Positions 11,263 through 21,370 are shown, counted from the stretch's first letter. The stretch is DNA of 64,000 bases from Rhizobium sp. NXC14 (GCF_002117485.1 NZ_CP021031.1:186001-250000), one strand, 5' to 3'. The notes: generated by a model from the sequence alone, not told the origin. Numbers and translations are program-made.

Positions 11263-11838
11263 ATGGACCTGAAGTTGAGTTTTGGTGACTATGTACTCTA
11301 TTGCGTTTTTTCGCGCGCACTTGAAGAAATCGAGAAGGGTATGACGACCGCGACCGAAGCAACCGGACTTTCCCTTGCCGAGCTGCGAGATATGCCAACC
11401 CATAGTTTGCCCGCAGGGCTCATCCACGCCTTAGCCGGGGAAGAGGCGACTGCTTCCGCGCCTGATGCGGAGGAGGAACTGTTGCGCGATATGCTCTTAG
11501 CGCATGTGCGGCCAGGCGACCTGGAAGGCGTCCGTTTTGCTAAGATCATTGCCCGGCGTTGCTTGCGGGAGGACCACCTTTGGCGGGAGCTCGGCCTCCT
11601 TCGCCAAGCCGAACTAAGGCGATTGCTCATTGAGCATTTTCCGGTGCTCGCGGCGGGCAACATTCGTAAGATGAGGTGGAAGAAGTATTTTTATCGCAGG
11701 CTTTGCGAGGCTGAAGGCTTTTCCCTTTGCCGCGCTCCTAGTTGCGAGGAATGCAGCGATTTCAATGAATGCTTCGACCCTGAGGAAACCGATGGTCTTT
11801 CTACAGACGCAGATTTCGTCATACACGAGGGCGATTGA
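11263..11838 (+). CDS. nifQ: NifQ, molybdenum donor for FeMo-cofactor synthesis
   Basis: This 191-residue protein ends with the NifQ cysteine signature C-x4-C-x2-C-x5-C (Cys156, 161, 164, 170), which binds a Mo-Fe-S cluster used to feed molybdenum to FeMo-co assembly. The N-terminal part (VLYCVFSRALEE.., SLAELRDMP) matches the usual helical NifQ start. An in-frame TAA lies about 25 bases upstream of the ATG, and the homologous copy at 29 kb is open through this point, so the N-terminus may have been trimmed slightly. It stands alone, not in a nif operon, behind a sigma-54-like promoter. A decayed duplicate lies at 28.9-29.6 kb. Confidence 0.88.
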   Translation: MDLKLSFGDYVLYCVFSRALEEIEKGMTTATEATGLSLAELRDMPTHSLPAGLIHALAGEEATASAPDAEEELLRDMLLAHVRPGDLEGVRFAKIIARRCLREDHLWRELGLLRQAELRRLLIEHFPVLAAGNIRKMRWKKYFYRRLCEAEGFSLCRAPSCEECSDFNECFDPEETDGLSTDADFVIHEGD

Positions 11839-11927
11839 CCGTGAAGGCCACCACCTCGCCAACTACTCTCTAAATGTTTGGACCGTGCAGCGCAATATAC
11901 CAATGCCCTATTCCCGGGGATGAAGGT

Positions 11928-11945
11928 AAGCCCCCGGTGGGGCTT
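11928..11945 (+). terminator. Short hairpin downstream of nifQ
   Basis: AAGCCCC and GGGGCTT form a 7-bp stem with a 4-base loop about 90 bp after the nifQ stop. There is no T-run, so a terminator role is only possible. It directly borders the terminal repeat of the IS4-type element. Confidence 0.3.
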
Positions 11946-13506
11946 GCAATTAGCCATAAGTGGTTGACTCGGTTACGAAAGCTTTGCTGAAATCTTGAAT
12001 CGAAAGATTCACCTTTGATTCTGTGCCGAGCACCTGATTCTTTTAAGGCGGTGCTTTATGTCGGTTCGAGACGATGTAATGGCTGATAATGACGGCCATT
12101 GGAGCAAGCAGGAAATAGACGTGGGGTCTTTCAAGGATGTTCGCCTTGCCCGACGCTGCACAGAACTTTTACGACAGCTTGGAGAGCATATGGGCGGCTC
12201 CATTCCTTTCGCCTGCCAGGACTGGGTCAACACAAAAGCCGCTTATCGGTTTTTCTCCAACCCGAATGTTGAGGAAGGCGATATCCTCAACGGTCATTTC
12301 GCCGCGACCGCTCAACGCTACGATGCTTCAATGGTCCGATCTTGGTGCTCCAGGACACGACCGAGTTTACCTATCAGCGCCGCAATCCGCATGCAGTTGG
12401 CTTTACGAAGAGCGTCAACAGTGGCCGTGACAAACAGGAGCGGCTGCGCCACCATACGGTCTGCGGTATTTTGATGCATTCGAGCCTTGCGGTGACCTTG
12501 GATGGGCTGCCCTTAGGATTGGCGGCCGTCAAGTTCTGGAGCCGCGACAAGTTCAAGGGTACGGCTCAGCTCAAACGCAAGATCAATCCGACACGTGTTC
12601 CGATCGAAACCAAGGAGAGCATCCGTTGGCTTGAAAATCTGCGCCAATCTGTCGGGCTTCTCGGTCAGCCAGACCGATGTATTCATGTAGGCGATCGCGA
12701 AAGTGATTTCTACGAGCTCTACTGCCTGACCAGGGAGCTTGGCACGCACTTCGTTGTGCGCACGGTCGTCGATCGCCTCGCTGGCAGCGGGGATCACACA
12801 ATATTGGCTGAAATGCGCGATGTTGAAACTGTTGGCCGGCATCTCATCGAAGTTCGCGCCGATACTGATGAGGTCACCAAAGTCCACCTGAATATCCGAT
12901 TCAAACGGATCCGGGTGCTGTCGCCCATCGGCAAGAAGAAGCGATATCCTGCCTTGGATCTTACCGTCATCCACGCGGTGGAGCCCAACCCTCCGGCCGG
13001 CCGCAACGCATCGAGTGGAAGCTACCGACTGATCTTGAGGTGAATAGCTGCGAGGAGGCGGTCGAAAAAATCAAATGGTATGCGATGCGCTGGAAGATTG
13101 AGGTCTTCCATAAGATCCTTAAGTCTGGCTGCCGGGCTGAAGACGCAAGATTACGAACGGCCGAGCCACTGGCAAACCTCGTCGCCGTGTTCTGCATCAT
13201 GAGCTGGAGAGTGCTCTGGTTGACGATGCTCGCGCGCACTGCGCCCGAAACACCACCGACCGCGGCTTTCACCGAACAGGAAATTGAAATCCTCGATCAA
13301 GTGGTCAGCAACGCAGGCAACCGGCACGCTACGCTGGGATCGCTAAACTTCTGTCTCATCAAACTCGCTCGTTTGGGTGGTTACCTTGCAAGAACATCAG
13401 ACCCGCTCCGGGAAATACGGTCGTCTGGCGCGGCCTCAGCCGGCTGACAGACATTCGCCTCGGAACTGAAATGGCAGCGACACTCAAATGTGGGTAATTG
13501 CAAGCC
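11941..13506 (+). mobile_element. IS4-family element with both terminal inverted repeats
   Basis: The left end starts GGCTTGCAATTAGCCA and the complement of the right end starts GGCTTGCAATTACCCA; the similarity continues imperfectly to about 22 bases. The element of about 1.57 kb encloses one broken transposase gene and sits between nifQ and an IS66 remnant. No clear target duplication was identified. Confidence 0.65.
12058..13497 (+). pseudogene. IS4-family (Tn5/IS50-like) transposase, frameshifted
   Basis: Three frames together make one transposase of the Tn5 type. The first (from 12058) has DVRLARRCTELLRQLGEH and PFACQDWVNTKAAYRFFSNPNV. The second (from about 12342) has LQDTTEFTYQRRNP and the DRESDFYELY segment with catalytic residues. 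The third (from about 13010) has EEAVEKIKWYAMRWKIEVFHKILKSGCRAEDARLRTAEPL, the YREK-like region. A further frame change near 13400 leads to PGNTVVWRGLSRLTDIRLG and the stop near 13497. At least three frameshifts inactivate it, although the ends of the element remain. Confidence 0.85.
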
Positions 13507-13539
13507 GGCGAAGGCCGCCTTGCGAGGTTGATGCAAACA

Positions 13540-13632
13540 TCGGAAGTCCTAGTGCAAACGCTAGGAGTAGCTTATGACGAAGCATCCCAATTGAAGTCAT
13601 CACCTCTGTCGAGCGCCGTCGGCGCTGGTCAG
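13540..13632 (+). mobile_element. IS66-family left-end remnant with start of tnpA
   Basis: GTCCTAGTG..CTAGGAGTAG followed by ATGACGAAGCATCC matches the start of the IS66 tnpA region at 51.1 kb (same MTKHP..EVITSVER start, here frame-shifted by an extra base). The homology ends near 13632, where an unrelated coding remnant begins. It marks an old IS66 insertion that has been almost entirely deleted. Confidence 0.65.
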
Positions 13633-13942
13633 CGGCTCGGTCACGTTCGAGGGCGGCGCGGTTATCCCGAAGGGTCATCTCGAGATTTATCTCGAAGACA
13701 CCGCCAGTCAAAATAATCCGCGACGTCGCGCCTCGGAAACGCGCATCAGAAGCGACGGCGAGTCCAAGGTGATAGCATTTTCCCTGCCCTCGACCGCAAG
13801 CTCAGCTGCTTCGCCGACGCTGCGGATAGTTGCGCGCCTGGAGCGTGCGGATGGTTGGCGGGTGGCGCGGGGCAGCACGCAGCTCAAGGCGGCTTCGCCT
13901 GTCAACGTGACACTCAACACCGGTGTTGTATTAGATGTTTGA
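13595..13942 (+). pseudogene. YbaY-like lipoprotein remnant
   Basis: An open frame without start codon carries VSGSVTFEGGAVIPKGHLEIYLEDTASQ, SDGESKVIAFSLPSTASSAASPTLRIVARLERADGWRVARG and SPVNVTLNTGVVLDV. This pattern resembles the YbaY / type III secretion pilotin-like lipoproteins (beta-rich, cation-independent outer-membrane lipoproteins). The 5' part is replaced by the IS66 end and the last codons run into the left inverted repeat of the IS481-type element. It is a stranded fragment with no start. Confidence 0.5.
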
Positions 13943-14982
13943 TCCCAGGCTTTGATGGGGCATCCTTGTCTTCCGAATCAAAGGATGCGTTATGGGCCAG
14001 GTTCTTCATGGGAGCGCCACGACGACAGAGGCAGTCCGTCGAGCGATACAACATAGTCAAGAGAGCCTGAGGACGCTTTCGAAGCGTTATGGGATCAATC
14101 AGAAGACCGTCGCCAAGTGGCGGAAGCGGTCCTCTGTTGCGGACCTTCCGACCGGCCCGAAAGAGCCTAGATCGACGGTGCTCTCCGTCGAGGAGGAGGC
14201 TGTTATCGTTGCCTTTCGCCGGTATACGCTGCTGCCGCTCGATGACTGCCTCTATGCACTACAGCCGACGATCCCCCATCTTACGCGGTCGTCGCTGCAC
14301 CGCTGCCTGCAGCGCCACGACATCGGCCGCCTGCCGGATGTCGACGGCGACAGGCCGGCAAAGAAGAAGTTCAAAAGCTACCCGATCGGCTACTTCCACA
14401 TCGACATTGCCGAGGTGCGCACCGAACAGGGTAAGTTACACATGTTCGTTGCCATCGATCGCACCTCGAAGTTTGCCTTCGTCGAACTGCACGAGAAGGC
14501 CACCACCGCCGTCTCGCGCGAGTTCCTCCTGCGCTTGATTGCAGCCGTCCCCTACAAGATCCACACAGTGCTCACCGACAACGGGATCCAGTTCACCACG
14601 CCCGGCGCTGGAGGCTCCGCTGTGCCGCTGATCAAAGAAGCAATCGCCAATGGCGAACGTTTCCGGGCCCATGCCTTCGAATACACCTGCGCCACCAATG
14701 ATATCGAGCACCGCACCACCAAGGTAAAGCATCCATGGACCAACGGTCAGGTTGAGAGAATGAACCGAACCATCAAGGATGCCACCGTCAGACGCTTCTA
14801 CTATGAAAGCCCGATCAACTGCGCCAGCATCTTGCCGACTTTGTCGCCGCTTACAATTTCGGCCGCAGGCTCAAGACCCTCAAGGGTCTCACACCCTACG
14901 AGTTCATATGCAAGGCATGGGCTTCACAGCCCGAACGTTTTATCATCAATCCGCTCCACCAAATGCCGGGACCAAACATCTA
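13932..14982 (+). mobile_element. IS481-type insertion sequence with terminal repeats
   Basis: The left end TAGATGTTTGATCCC (13932-13946) and the complement of the right end (14968-14982) TAGATGTTTGGTCCC match in 14 of 15 bases. They enclose a single transposase gene, about 1.05 kb in all. A truncated copy lies at 6924-7180. Confidence 0.75.
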
Positions 14983-14983
14983 G
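13992..14983 (+). pseudogene. IS481-type transposase with C-terminal frameshift
   Basis: The protein begins with a helix-turn-helix (SLRTLSKRYGINQKTVAKWRKRSS) and continues with an rve integrase core: YFHIDIAEVRTEQGK, FVAIDRTSKFAFVELHEKAT, VLTDNGIQFT and, near the end, KHPWTNGQVERMNRTIKDATVRRFYYES. Near 14815 the frame slips; the true ending (HLADFVAAYNFGRRLKTLKGLTPYEF.. MPGPNI) is in the next frame and stops at 14983. One small deletion is enough to explain this. The DDE residues lie before the slip, so the truncated form might be inactive or altered. Confidence 0.85.
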
Positions 14984-15259
14984 AGGGTGAAGATCAATGA
15001 CAGACGGGAGAACTCGTCTCTAAAATCGATACCGACGCTGACCGCCTGACTTGCGGGTAGACACTGGCTAACAGCTGCCGGCCTTGCTCCACCAAACTGA
15101 CGCACCATGAAATCCGGTTAAAGAGATCGATCTGCGGATGATCGCGCGTAAGAGCCCTGGGACTTGGGGCAGGCGGCGTCCTCTTTGGGGAACGGGTGTA
15201 TGCCGCCAAGCGGTGCCATTTTGCCCGTTTTTATCTCCAACCCCGATGAAGTTCGCGGA

Positions 15260-16237
15260 TCAAAGATGAGCTGGACAAAACTCGTGCTGGTCCGGATTGA
15301 TGAGAGACTCGGCGATAGCAAGCGGCGAAACCATGCGCGACGCTTCCTCCACCAACATCTCTCGGATCCAGAGGCTTGCCGGATCACTCGTGTGAAGCGC
15401 ATGCCATTGAACGGCCTCGACGAATGGCAGGTGCCGGGGCAGGGGAAGCTTAACGATCTTGAGCGGTATTGTTTTTGCGAAATGCCGCGCCAGCCGCAAG
15501 GGCATGGTCCCTATGCGGTCTGTATCCGACAGCATTGGAGGAATTAAACTGTAGCCGTGTACGACGACGTCGATCCGTCTCTTGCCACTGTGCTCGAGCA
15601 GATATCGTTCTTCGATCCCCAGCCTAAGGGTGCCGCTAAACCCTACGACAACGTGCCCCATCGACATGTATCTCTCGAATGTAAGTGGCTCTGACAGCTG
15701 CTTGTTCGAGCCACAGCCCACACACACGTGGATATCGTCGAAGAGTTTCGATCGAGGGTAGGCGTTCGACATGAATATTTCCGGAAGGATTAGCAGATCG
15801 ACCTCACCGCGACGGAGGAGGTCCTCACTGTCGTCAGCAGGAGGCCTAAACTCGAAGCTAACGCCAGGAGCTTCCCTCGCTGCGCGCTCTATAATCTTCT
15901 CAAAGAAAACGAGTGTGACGTAATCGGAGAGGATGACCCTGAAGCATCGGTCCGATTTGGCCGGGTCAAAAGGCTCCGGGGAAATGATAGAGAGCTGGAT
16001 GTGGAGAAGAGCTTCCCGGACCGCCGAGGCGAGCCCTTCCGCACGCGGCGATAGCACGAGCTCTCGGCCAGCCATTATAAAGAGATCATCGCGGAAATAG
16101 GTGCGTAACCGGGCGACGGCGGCGCTCATCGCCGGCTGGCTTAAGTTAATGCTGCGTGCCGCCGCCGTGAGGTTACGCTCGGTCATCAGGGCGTCGAGCG
16201 CGACGAGGAGATTTAGGTCGAGGCCTTTGAAACGCAT
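15260..16237 (-). CDS. nodD: NodD, LysR-type activator of nodulation genes
   Basis: This 325-residue protein starts [45 protein letters not shown], the typical NodD helix-turn-helix. The longer open frame to 16462 is not needed: the ATG at 16237 gives the family N-terminus. The effector domain is complete ([44 protein letters not shown]; the C-terminal [21 protein letters not shown]). NodD binds nod boxes and responds to plant flavonoids. A second nodD lies at 37.6 kb, about 75% similar by eye. No nod operon is divergent from it; only a degenerate nod-box-like half, TCCATAACGTGGACGT, precedes it. Confidence 0.92.
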   Translation of the reverse strand: MRFKGLDLNLLVALDALMTERNLTAAARSINLSQPAMSAAVARLRTYFRDDLFIMAGRELVLSPRAEGLASAVREALLHIQLSIISPEPFDPAKSDRCFRVILSDYVTLVFFEKIIERAAREAPGVSFEFRPPADDSEDLLRRGEVDLLILPEIFMSNAYPRSKLFDDIHVCVGCGSNKQLSEPLTFERYMSMGHVVVGFSGTLRLGIEERYLLEHSGKRRIDVVVHGYSLIPPMLSDTDRIGTMPLRLARHFAKTIPLKIVKLPLPRHLPFVEAVQWHALHTSDPASLWIREMLVEEASRMVSPLAIAESLINPDQHEFCPAHL

Positions 16238-16637
16238 GTATCTTCCATAACGTGGACGTATCCTGCGTTCGTCATTAGTAATATAAATTGGCGGTTTCAC
16301 AGCACTCAAACCGGTACCGGGACTTTCATGCGTGAATTGGATATTGAACGCGAATCTGCATATTCCGGGGTGGGTTAATCGGCATGGGTGAGAGTAAGCC
16401 CCCCGCTCCGCAAATCGGTGCGACGTGAGGCTAGATCGCTTCCGTTGCCCGAACACCCGCATGTCGGCAGAGGATCAGCTGTAGAGGACAAATTGTCGAC
16501 TACATGAGCACCCCAGTGATTGACGCTGGCGACATCAGCGGCACAATTCGATCATCCGACGGCGCAGGCGCCTATCTAGGGGCATGGCGCGTTTCCCACG
16601 CGTGCACACCAGTCGTCCTTTTTGCGGTGTGCCTTCG
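16238..16637. other. Intergenic stretch between nodD and an AraC gene
   Basis: About 400 bases upstream of nodD and downstream of the AraC-type gene. It includes the nod-box-like half near 16244. No further gene is supported. Confidence 0.5.
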
Positions 16638-17666
16638 TCATCCGACATTACCGGCGGAGCTACGAGAATGTGATCCGCAGATGCGTCTTCTGGTTTCGGA
16701 CGGATTTTCTCCATACTGTGCTCTATAGACTGCAGAAAACCTGCCGAACTGAAAGAACCCCCATTTCAGGCAGATTTCGCTCAAAAGCATATGGTTCTCT
16801 GGATCGAGCAGGTCCTCCCGCGCTGCGCGTAGTCGAAGCATCTGTAGATAGGCTGCAGGCGTTGTATGTTTGAACGCACGGAATCCCGCTTCGAGTGCTC
16901 TGGTGGAAACCCCCGCTGCAGCTGCCACCATCGGCATTGTAATGGGCTTGTTGATATTGGCGCACATGAACTCGATCCCGCGGCGCACATGTCCGGGAGC
17001 AATCATGTGAGGCTTCTCATTCAGCAGATGCGACAACCGATGAGGAACCATCCTTATGACGATGTCGGCGAGTGCCTGCGTAATATGTGCCATAGCTACA
17101 GGAGACTGAGTGAGGGGGCCATTATCGCGTATTCCGTCCATCACCGCTTCCGTGATATTGCCGATTGTCCTACCAACTGGCGTCGACAGATTCACTTCTG
17201 GCAGCAGGTCGAGCGAGCCACTAAACGGCACATCGAAAGTTTCTCCTATCGTCCGTTGGATCAACGACCAATTAAGCACCAGCTCGTCTATCAAGTTGGA
17301 TTGACCCTGCATTGCGATTCTGTCACGTTCGAAATTCCTGTAGAGAAGCAATTTCCCTGGTTCGGCCTCGGCCATACGCGAGCCGTACCCGACCCCCATG
17401 CCCCCTCTGCGTGGCACTACGATCGATAGGTGCTCGGTCGCGCCGGAACACCACTGAGCGCGGAACTGAAACCCTCTTTGATGGTAACCAGTAATCAATA
17501 CTGCGTTCTCACAGGCCGATAGATCGATCGCCCAATGGAAGCCTTGAGCACGACCGACGAGCTCGGCGTCGAATGTGCCAAAAACTCCTCCTAGGCTTTC
17601 GATCATGCTATCGAACGTTGAGCCACGATATCGAAAAACTGCATCACCGGCGCTATTATTCATCAT
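16638..17666 (-). CDS. AraC-family transcriptional regulator
   Basis: This 342-residue protein has an N-terminal region with the AraC-binding-like-domain features of the large-AraC group (SMIESLGGVFGTFDAELVG..; LSIVVPRRGGMGVGYG). Its C-terminal double helix-turn-helix is about residues 235-330 (MPMVAAAAGVSTRALEAGFRAFKHTTPAAYLQMLRLRAAREDLL, then ICLKWGFFQFGRFSAVYRAQYGENPSETRRR). It is intact and lies next to nodD on the same strand. Its target is unknown. Rhizobial symbiotic plasmids often carry AraC regulators whose targets are catabolic or nodulation-efficiency genes. Confidence 0.85.
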   Translation of the reverse strand: MMNNSAGDAVFRYRGSTFDSMIESLGGVFGTFDAELVGRAQGFHWAIDLSACENAVLITGYHQRGFQFRAQWCSGATEHLSIVVPRRGGMGVGYGSRMAEAEPGKLLLYRNFERDRIAMQGQSNLIDELVLNWSLIQRTIGETFDVPFSGSLDLLPEVNLSTPVGRTIGNITEAVMDGIRDNGPLTQSPVAMAHITQALADIVIRMVPHRLSHLLNEKPHMIAPGHVRRGIEFMCANINKPITMPMVAAAAGVSTRALEAGFRAFKHTTPAAYLQMLRLRAAREDLLDPENHMLLSEICLKWGFFQFGRFSAVYRAQYGENPSETRRRICGSHSRSSAGNVG

Positions 17667-17729
17667 GAATTCTCCAGGTTCAGTAATGGTGCTTTGTCGC
17701 TCCTGCGGGATATCTAGAGCTCATTTCCA

Positions 17730-18628
17730 TCAATTTCGATCTAATTCGCCGAGTGGGAACCGCCCACGAACTGCGACAGCGGGTTTTGGCGTGAGGCTGA
17801 GCGCCAATACAGCACCCCCATAACACCTGCTGAGCAAATCCCTTGCTCGATGACAAGCGATCTGCTTGCCACATTGAACCGACTGGACCCTGGAGATCGT
17901 CTTAAGTCCCCTCGTCTTAGGGCGCACTCGATGAATGCGATCATAGCCTTTCATGCGATAGATCATCCTCGAAAAGAACCAGCTTGCGACGAAGATGCCC
18001 ACGACGATTACGCCGAGGTTTTCGAGATTGTCGTTCAGTTTAGCGGCCGCCTCCCAGAAACTGCCCTGTAGCTTGAGCTCGGATATCAAGGCGAACGCTT
18101 CTAGGCCGCCGATGAACATCGCGACAATCCCCGAGACGGCGGTAATCGTCAGATTGTACCAGAGCTTGCGGACGGGGTTCATAAGGGCCCAGCCGTAGGC
18201 GCCTGTCATCAGAGCGCTGTCCGTCGTATCCATCAGCGACATGCCGGCTGTGAAGAGGATCGGGAACACAAGGATGGTCCAGAACGACAAGTCTTGCACG
18301 GTCTGCGAAACCGAAATGCCCAGCAACGCGATTTCCGTGGCGGTGTCGAACCCGAGGCCGAAGAGAAAGCCGATCGGATACATATGCCACGACTGTGTGA
18401 CCACCTTGAAGGTGCCGCGAAAAACGTGCGCCAGCATGCCGCCTCCCGCCAGGAGCGCATCAAGGTCCTCATCGACATTTTCTCACCGCGTTGCGCTCGC
18501 GAGAAGGCGCCCCAGATGGTTTTCAGGATGGTGATATTGGCAATTCCCATCACCAGCAGGAACAGTGCTGAAACGGATGTGCCGATTACGCCGCCAATGT
18601 TGTGGAAACCCTCAGTCTGGCTCTGCAT
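17730..18628 (-). pseudogene. NiCoT-family nickel/cobalt transporter, N-terminally truncated and frameshifted
   Basis: The C-terminal two thirds of a HoxN/NixA-type permease are readable: GGVIGTSVSALFLLVMGIANITILKTIWGAF (first frame, about 18480-18620), then MLAHVFRGTFKVVTQSWHMYPIGFLFGLGFDTATEIALLGIS with the family motif GLGFDTATE, and MSLMDTTDSALMTGAYGWA. The two parts are in different frames, joined near 18440, and the N-terminal part with the HAxDADH motif is missing. Nickel uptake would serve hydrogenase or urease. As it stands the gene is dead. Confidence 0.8.
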
Positions 18629-18700
18629 TGCATGGAAACCCGGTAGCCGTGATCTGACTCCTGGGGCGACGTATTCTTCGACAGGGCCTCGTTTTCCGGA

Positions 18701-19275
18701 ATGAACGGTGTGCAGATCAAGATAGAGGTGACGCCTGTGATTCGTGGCTGCGTCTACGCTCCTGAAACACGAGCAGTTTGCGACCGAGTGGAAGAGCTCT
18801 TCGGCTATGCCGAGGTTCCTGTCGTGTCCTTCCCGGACCTCTATGCTGGCAAGATCGTCGCCGCCTTGGATCGGCAGCACCCGCGAGATCTGTTCGACGT
18901 CAGGGATCTCCAAGCGAATGAAGGCATATCTGATGAGCTGCGGCGCGCCTCTACATCCTGAGCAACAACAGGCCGATGGGGGAGGTCTTGGCGCCGACGC
19001 GCAAAGACTTGCGCCAGGAGTTTGAGGCGGGGTTTGCCGGCATGACGGAAGAGCCCGTGACCCTGGAGGCGTTGTACGATGCCCGCAAATGCCTCCAGAT
19101 CACCGTTTTCTCCTCTCGGCCGGCGAACCTGACTGGGATTTGCTTGGAGTGCCTGGAGCGACAGAGCTGCCAGCAGTGCGGTGGAAGGTCGACAACCTGG
19201 TCAAGCTCTCGGAGGACCGGCGCGAAAAGCTGTTGTCGGATCTCGGGCGGGCCTTGCGATATGAGATAAGTAAGA
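18701..19275 (+). pseudogene. AbiEii/AbiGii-type nucleotidyltransferase toxin remnant
   Basis: Successive frames give IKIEVTPVIRGCVYAPETRAVCDRVEELFGYAEVPVVSFPDLYAGKIVAALDRQHPRDLFDVRDLQ, then MGEVLAPTRKDLRQEFEAGFAGMTEEPVTLEALYDARK, then RFLLSAGEPDWDLLGVPGATELPAVRWKVDNLVKL. Together they follow the AbiEii toxin family (LyAgKivAaldRqHPRDLFD is its hallmark). The N-terminal catalytic GxSD part is missing and there are two frameshifts. No AbiEi antitoxin gene is seen beside it. It is the stump of a former toxin-antitoxin or phage-defence locus. Confidence 0.75.
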
Positions 19276-19309
19276 CGCGTGGGGGAGGCCGAAGTGAAAC
19301 GGAATAGGG

Positions 19310-19511
19310 CAAGGGCGAAGACCTGGAAAGTGTGCTCCGCAGCGGCTGGCTCGCAGACTGCAGAGCTCGCCATGTGGAGTCCACGAACCGCCTGGTCGCG
19401 CGAATCCCGCCAGCGGCGACACCGAAGCCCGATCAGCGGCTACCGCTGACGATCGATCTCGAAGAGCTGCATTGGTTGGACCCGCTAACGGGAACGGCAA
19501 TTCGCGACTGA
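19310..19511 (+). pseudogene. Unidentified coding remnant after the AbiEii fragment
   Basis: A frame without a clear start reads GEDLESVLRSGWLADCRA, NRLVARIPPAATPKPDQR and LTIDLEELHWLDPLTGTAIRD, with coding-like composition and a stop at 19511. I do not recognise the family. It may be the end of a gene that once followed the toxin gene. Confidence 0.3.
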
Positions 19512-19571
19512 TCCGCATGGAAGGCAACTCCCGGCATGCAATCTTCTCCCAGCCCTCCCAAGGGCACCTTG

Positions 19572-19600
19572 GCTGCCGTCGAACGGGTCTCGACGGCAGC
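19572..19600 (+). terminator. Strong 11-bp inverted repeat
   Basis: GCTGCCGTCGA and TCGACGGCAGC form a perfect 11-bp stem with a 7-base loop, followed by GCCTTT. It has the shape of a factor-independent terminator with a short T-run and lies about 60 bp after the coding remnant. Confidence 0.55.
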
Positions 19601-19857
19601 GCCTTTAGCTAAGACGAGATTTCACTGTCGAGATCGAGCGCGCTCGCCTCACAATCGTGAAATCCCCTCGCGGCGCAGATCGTAGAAAGTAGATCTTTGA
19701 TATCCAGCAACCTGAAGGCGCACGTAAAAATTGGCCACTTGAGGGGGCAGCGCGTCAGCTGCCGACTCGCGGATTATCCAGGCAGTGATCGCCCTAAGCC
19801 AAGGTTACACGGTTTGAGGGCCGGCTAGCCGCAAGTCCGGTGACAAATTCGGCGTTA

Positions 19858-20737
19858 AGCCGCCTTGGCGAATGCGATCCTCTTCACTTCGGCATCGAGG
19901 TAGTGCAGGAACTGCTGTTGGCGTATAAGTTGATCGCCATCGAGCCCGCCGACGATCAATCGTTCGGCTTCCTGGCGCCCGGCGGAAATTGAACGCCATC
20001 GGGATTCCGCCTCGACTGGAGCCATTAGCCGAGCATGAAGTTCAGTCTGCCAGGTTTGACCCAGGTCGACCGGCATGAGATCAGGACGCTCAAAATAGAT
20101 TAGCCGCAGCGCTAGGCGGCGATATCGCTGATCCTGAAAATTGTGTGCCAAGGCCGCCTTTTGCTCCCAGCGGGCACTGTGAAACTGTGCCATGAGAGCC
20201 TTGCCTGCGGCGGCGGAAATCCGCCTTGGTAGAGTTGCTCTTGTGCGTGGGGAGAGGGCGGATATACCTTCTCAGCTGCTTGCGCGGCCCGGCGGAGTCT
20301 TTCTTGAAAGGACCGGTCTTCCCGGAGGCTAGTGACGGGTTCGAGTACTTCGCCTATGTCAAAGGGAGCAAAGTGTTCGGGCAGCGCGTCGTAGAGTGCC
20401 CAAAGCGTTGGCGCGGCATTCGTACGCACCGTTACAATCGACCGCTGGGGTGACTTGCACAGTACAACAAGATCATCGTCCGAAAGCCTGCCGGGCAAGT
20501 CAAGGTCGGCAGTGAGATCAAGACAATATTGGCGTATCGCTTGCTCGCTATGTTGTCCAATACGGGTAACCAGGCGTGTGCGTCCTCGGCGCCGGCGATG
20601 GCTTTTTGGTGGACATGCTGCAACAGGAAACCGCAGCCGAACGAGACATCGCGGCCGTTAGGTACGCCGTCGCAAGGGAACGCTAGTGGGCGGCGAATTC
20701 TGTGGACAGGCGTTATGCCTCGGCGTCCGATTTGCAA
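19858..20737 (-). pseudogene. Exonuclease I (SbcB-like) C-terminal remnant
   Basis: Two main frames give the C-terminal part of exonuclease I. One (about 20120-20500) has DDLVVLCKSPQRSIVTVRTNAAPTLW and EQLYQGGFPPP. The next (19858-20193) has MAQFHSARWEQKAALAHNFQDQRYRRLALRLIYFERPDLM, which matches the family pattern F-H-x2-W and RLIYFERPDLL. A third frame upstream (to about 20737) probably contains the end of the nuclease domain but is degenerate. The exonuclease DEDD active-site half is missing. This looks like a translocated piece of a chromosomal-type DNA-repair gene. Confidence 0.65.
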
Positions 20738-20893
20738 TTGACCAATCTGAGCAGGGTCGGCCGGTTCAGATCCCTTCGGCAGCCAGCTTCTGGGAAGAAA
20801 ACTTAACGCGGCACCACAGTTTCAGAAACAATCCTAAAAAACTCTGCTTGAGTGCGGTTGGCATCCAGTTGCCGCGCAAGGTTAGGCCGATAG

Positions 20894-21079
20894 GCCGGGC
20901 CGTGTGTCGCAAAGGCCGCCAAGCTCGTCACAGCGCCTGCAGACGGCCGCTACCTGGTCGAACATCCGACAGGTTCGATGGAGGTTTTCCTCAATATCGA
21001 CGACCGCGGGTCGATCATCGGGGCAGGGACAATCAGGACGGCGAGGAAACTGTTTGATGGCACTGTGTTTGCCCAGTGA
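20894..21079 (+). pseudogene. PrpF-like isomerase, C-terminal remnant
   Basis: A start-less frame reads VAKAAKLVTAPADGRYLVEHPTGSMEVFLNID and IIGAGTIRTARKLFDGTVFAQ, then stops. This fits the end of PrpF-family (2-methylaconitate isomerase-like) proteins, which finish with a HPxGxxxV.. and RTARKLxxGxV pattern. Only the last 60 residues remain. Confidence 0.5.
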
Positions 21080-21252
21080 GCTATCGTCCAGCTTAATGAC
21101 TTCTCACGCCGGCCTTCGATTGTCTGAGTGACAGTCGGCAGACTCAATCTCCGCGCGTAAAAACTTCATGCTCCAATTCTTCTTGGGCCGAGACGAAGAT
21201 CTGTAGGCCTTGGCTTGACAGTGTCGCTGCTGTGGAACTAACTTTCCCGCCT

Positions 21253-21370
21253 TCACCAGGGAGCCCGGCAAGGGGCTGAGATACTGCTGAACAACGCGGC
21301 CTACCGGTTGTGGCGCAGTGACCCGTTAACCTGATCCAGTTCATACTGGCGTAGGAACGGTGCGAGCGCT
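21253..21370 (+). promoter_or_regulatory. TPP riboswitch (thi box)
   Basis: The region contains the TPP-aptamer landmarks in order: GGGGCTGAGATAC, then ACCCGTTAACCTGATCCAG and TACTGGCGTAGGAACGG. It lies about 100 bp before thiO and would shut thiamine gene expression when TPP is plentiful. Normally it precedes thiC in rhizobia; here thiC is absent and it leads directly into thiO. Confidence 0.9.

Noticed and set aside
11045..11272. Small protein upstream of nifQ (MLKLAQLLNVRLATVVW..)
   Set aside because: It starts inside the nifQ promoter region, and the second copy at 28.9 kb does not conserve the frame.
17084..17098. TGGCACATATTACGC on the minus strand as a sigma-54 promoter
   Set aside because: It has correct GG/GC spacing but lies inside the AraC-family coding region with no gene start downstream within reach.
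17730..18437. NiCoT transporter as an intact shorter gene
   Set aside because: It lacks the first third of the family, including the nickel-binding HxxxDH helix, and the preceding residues lie in another frame.
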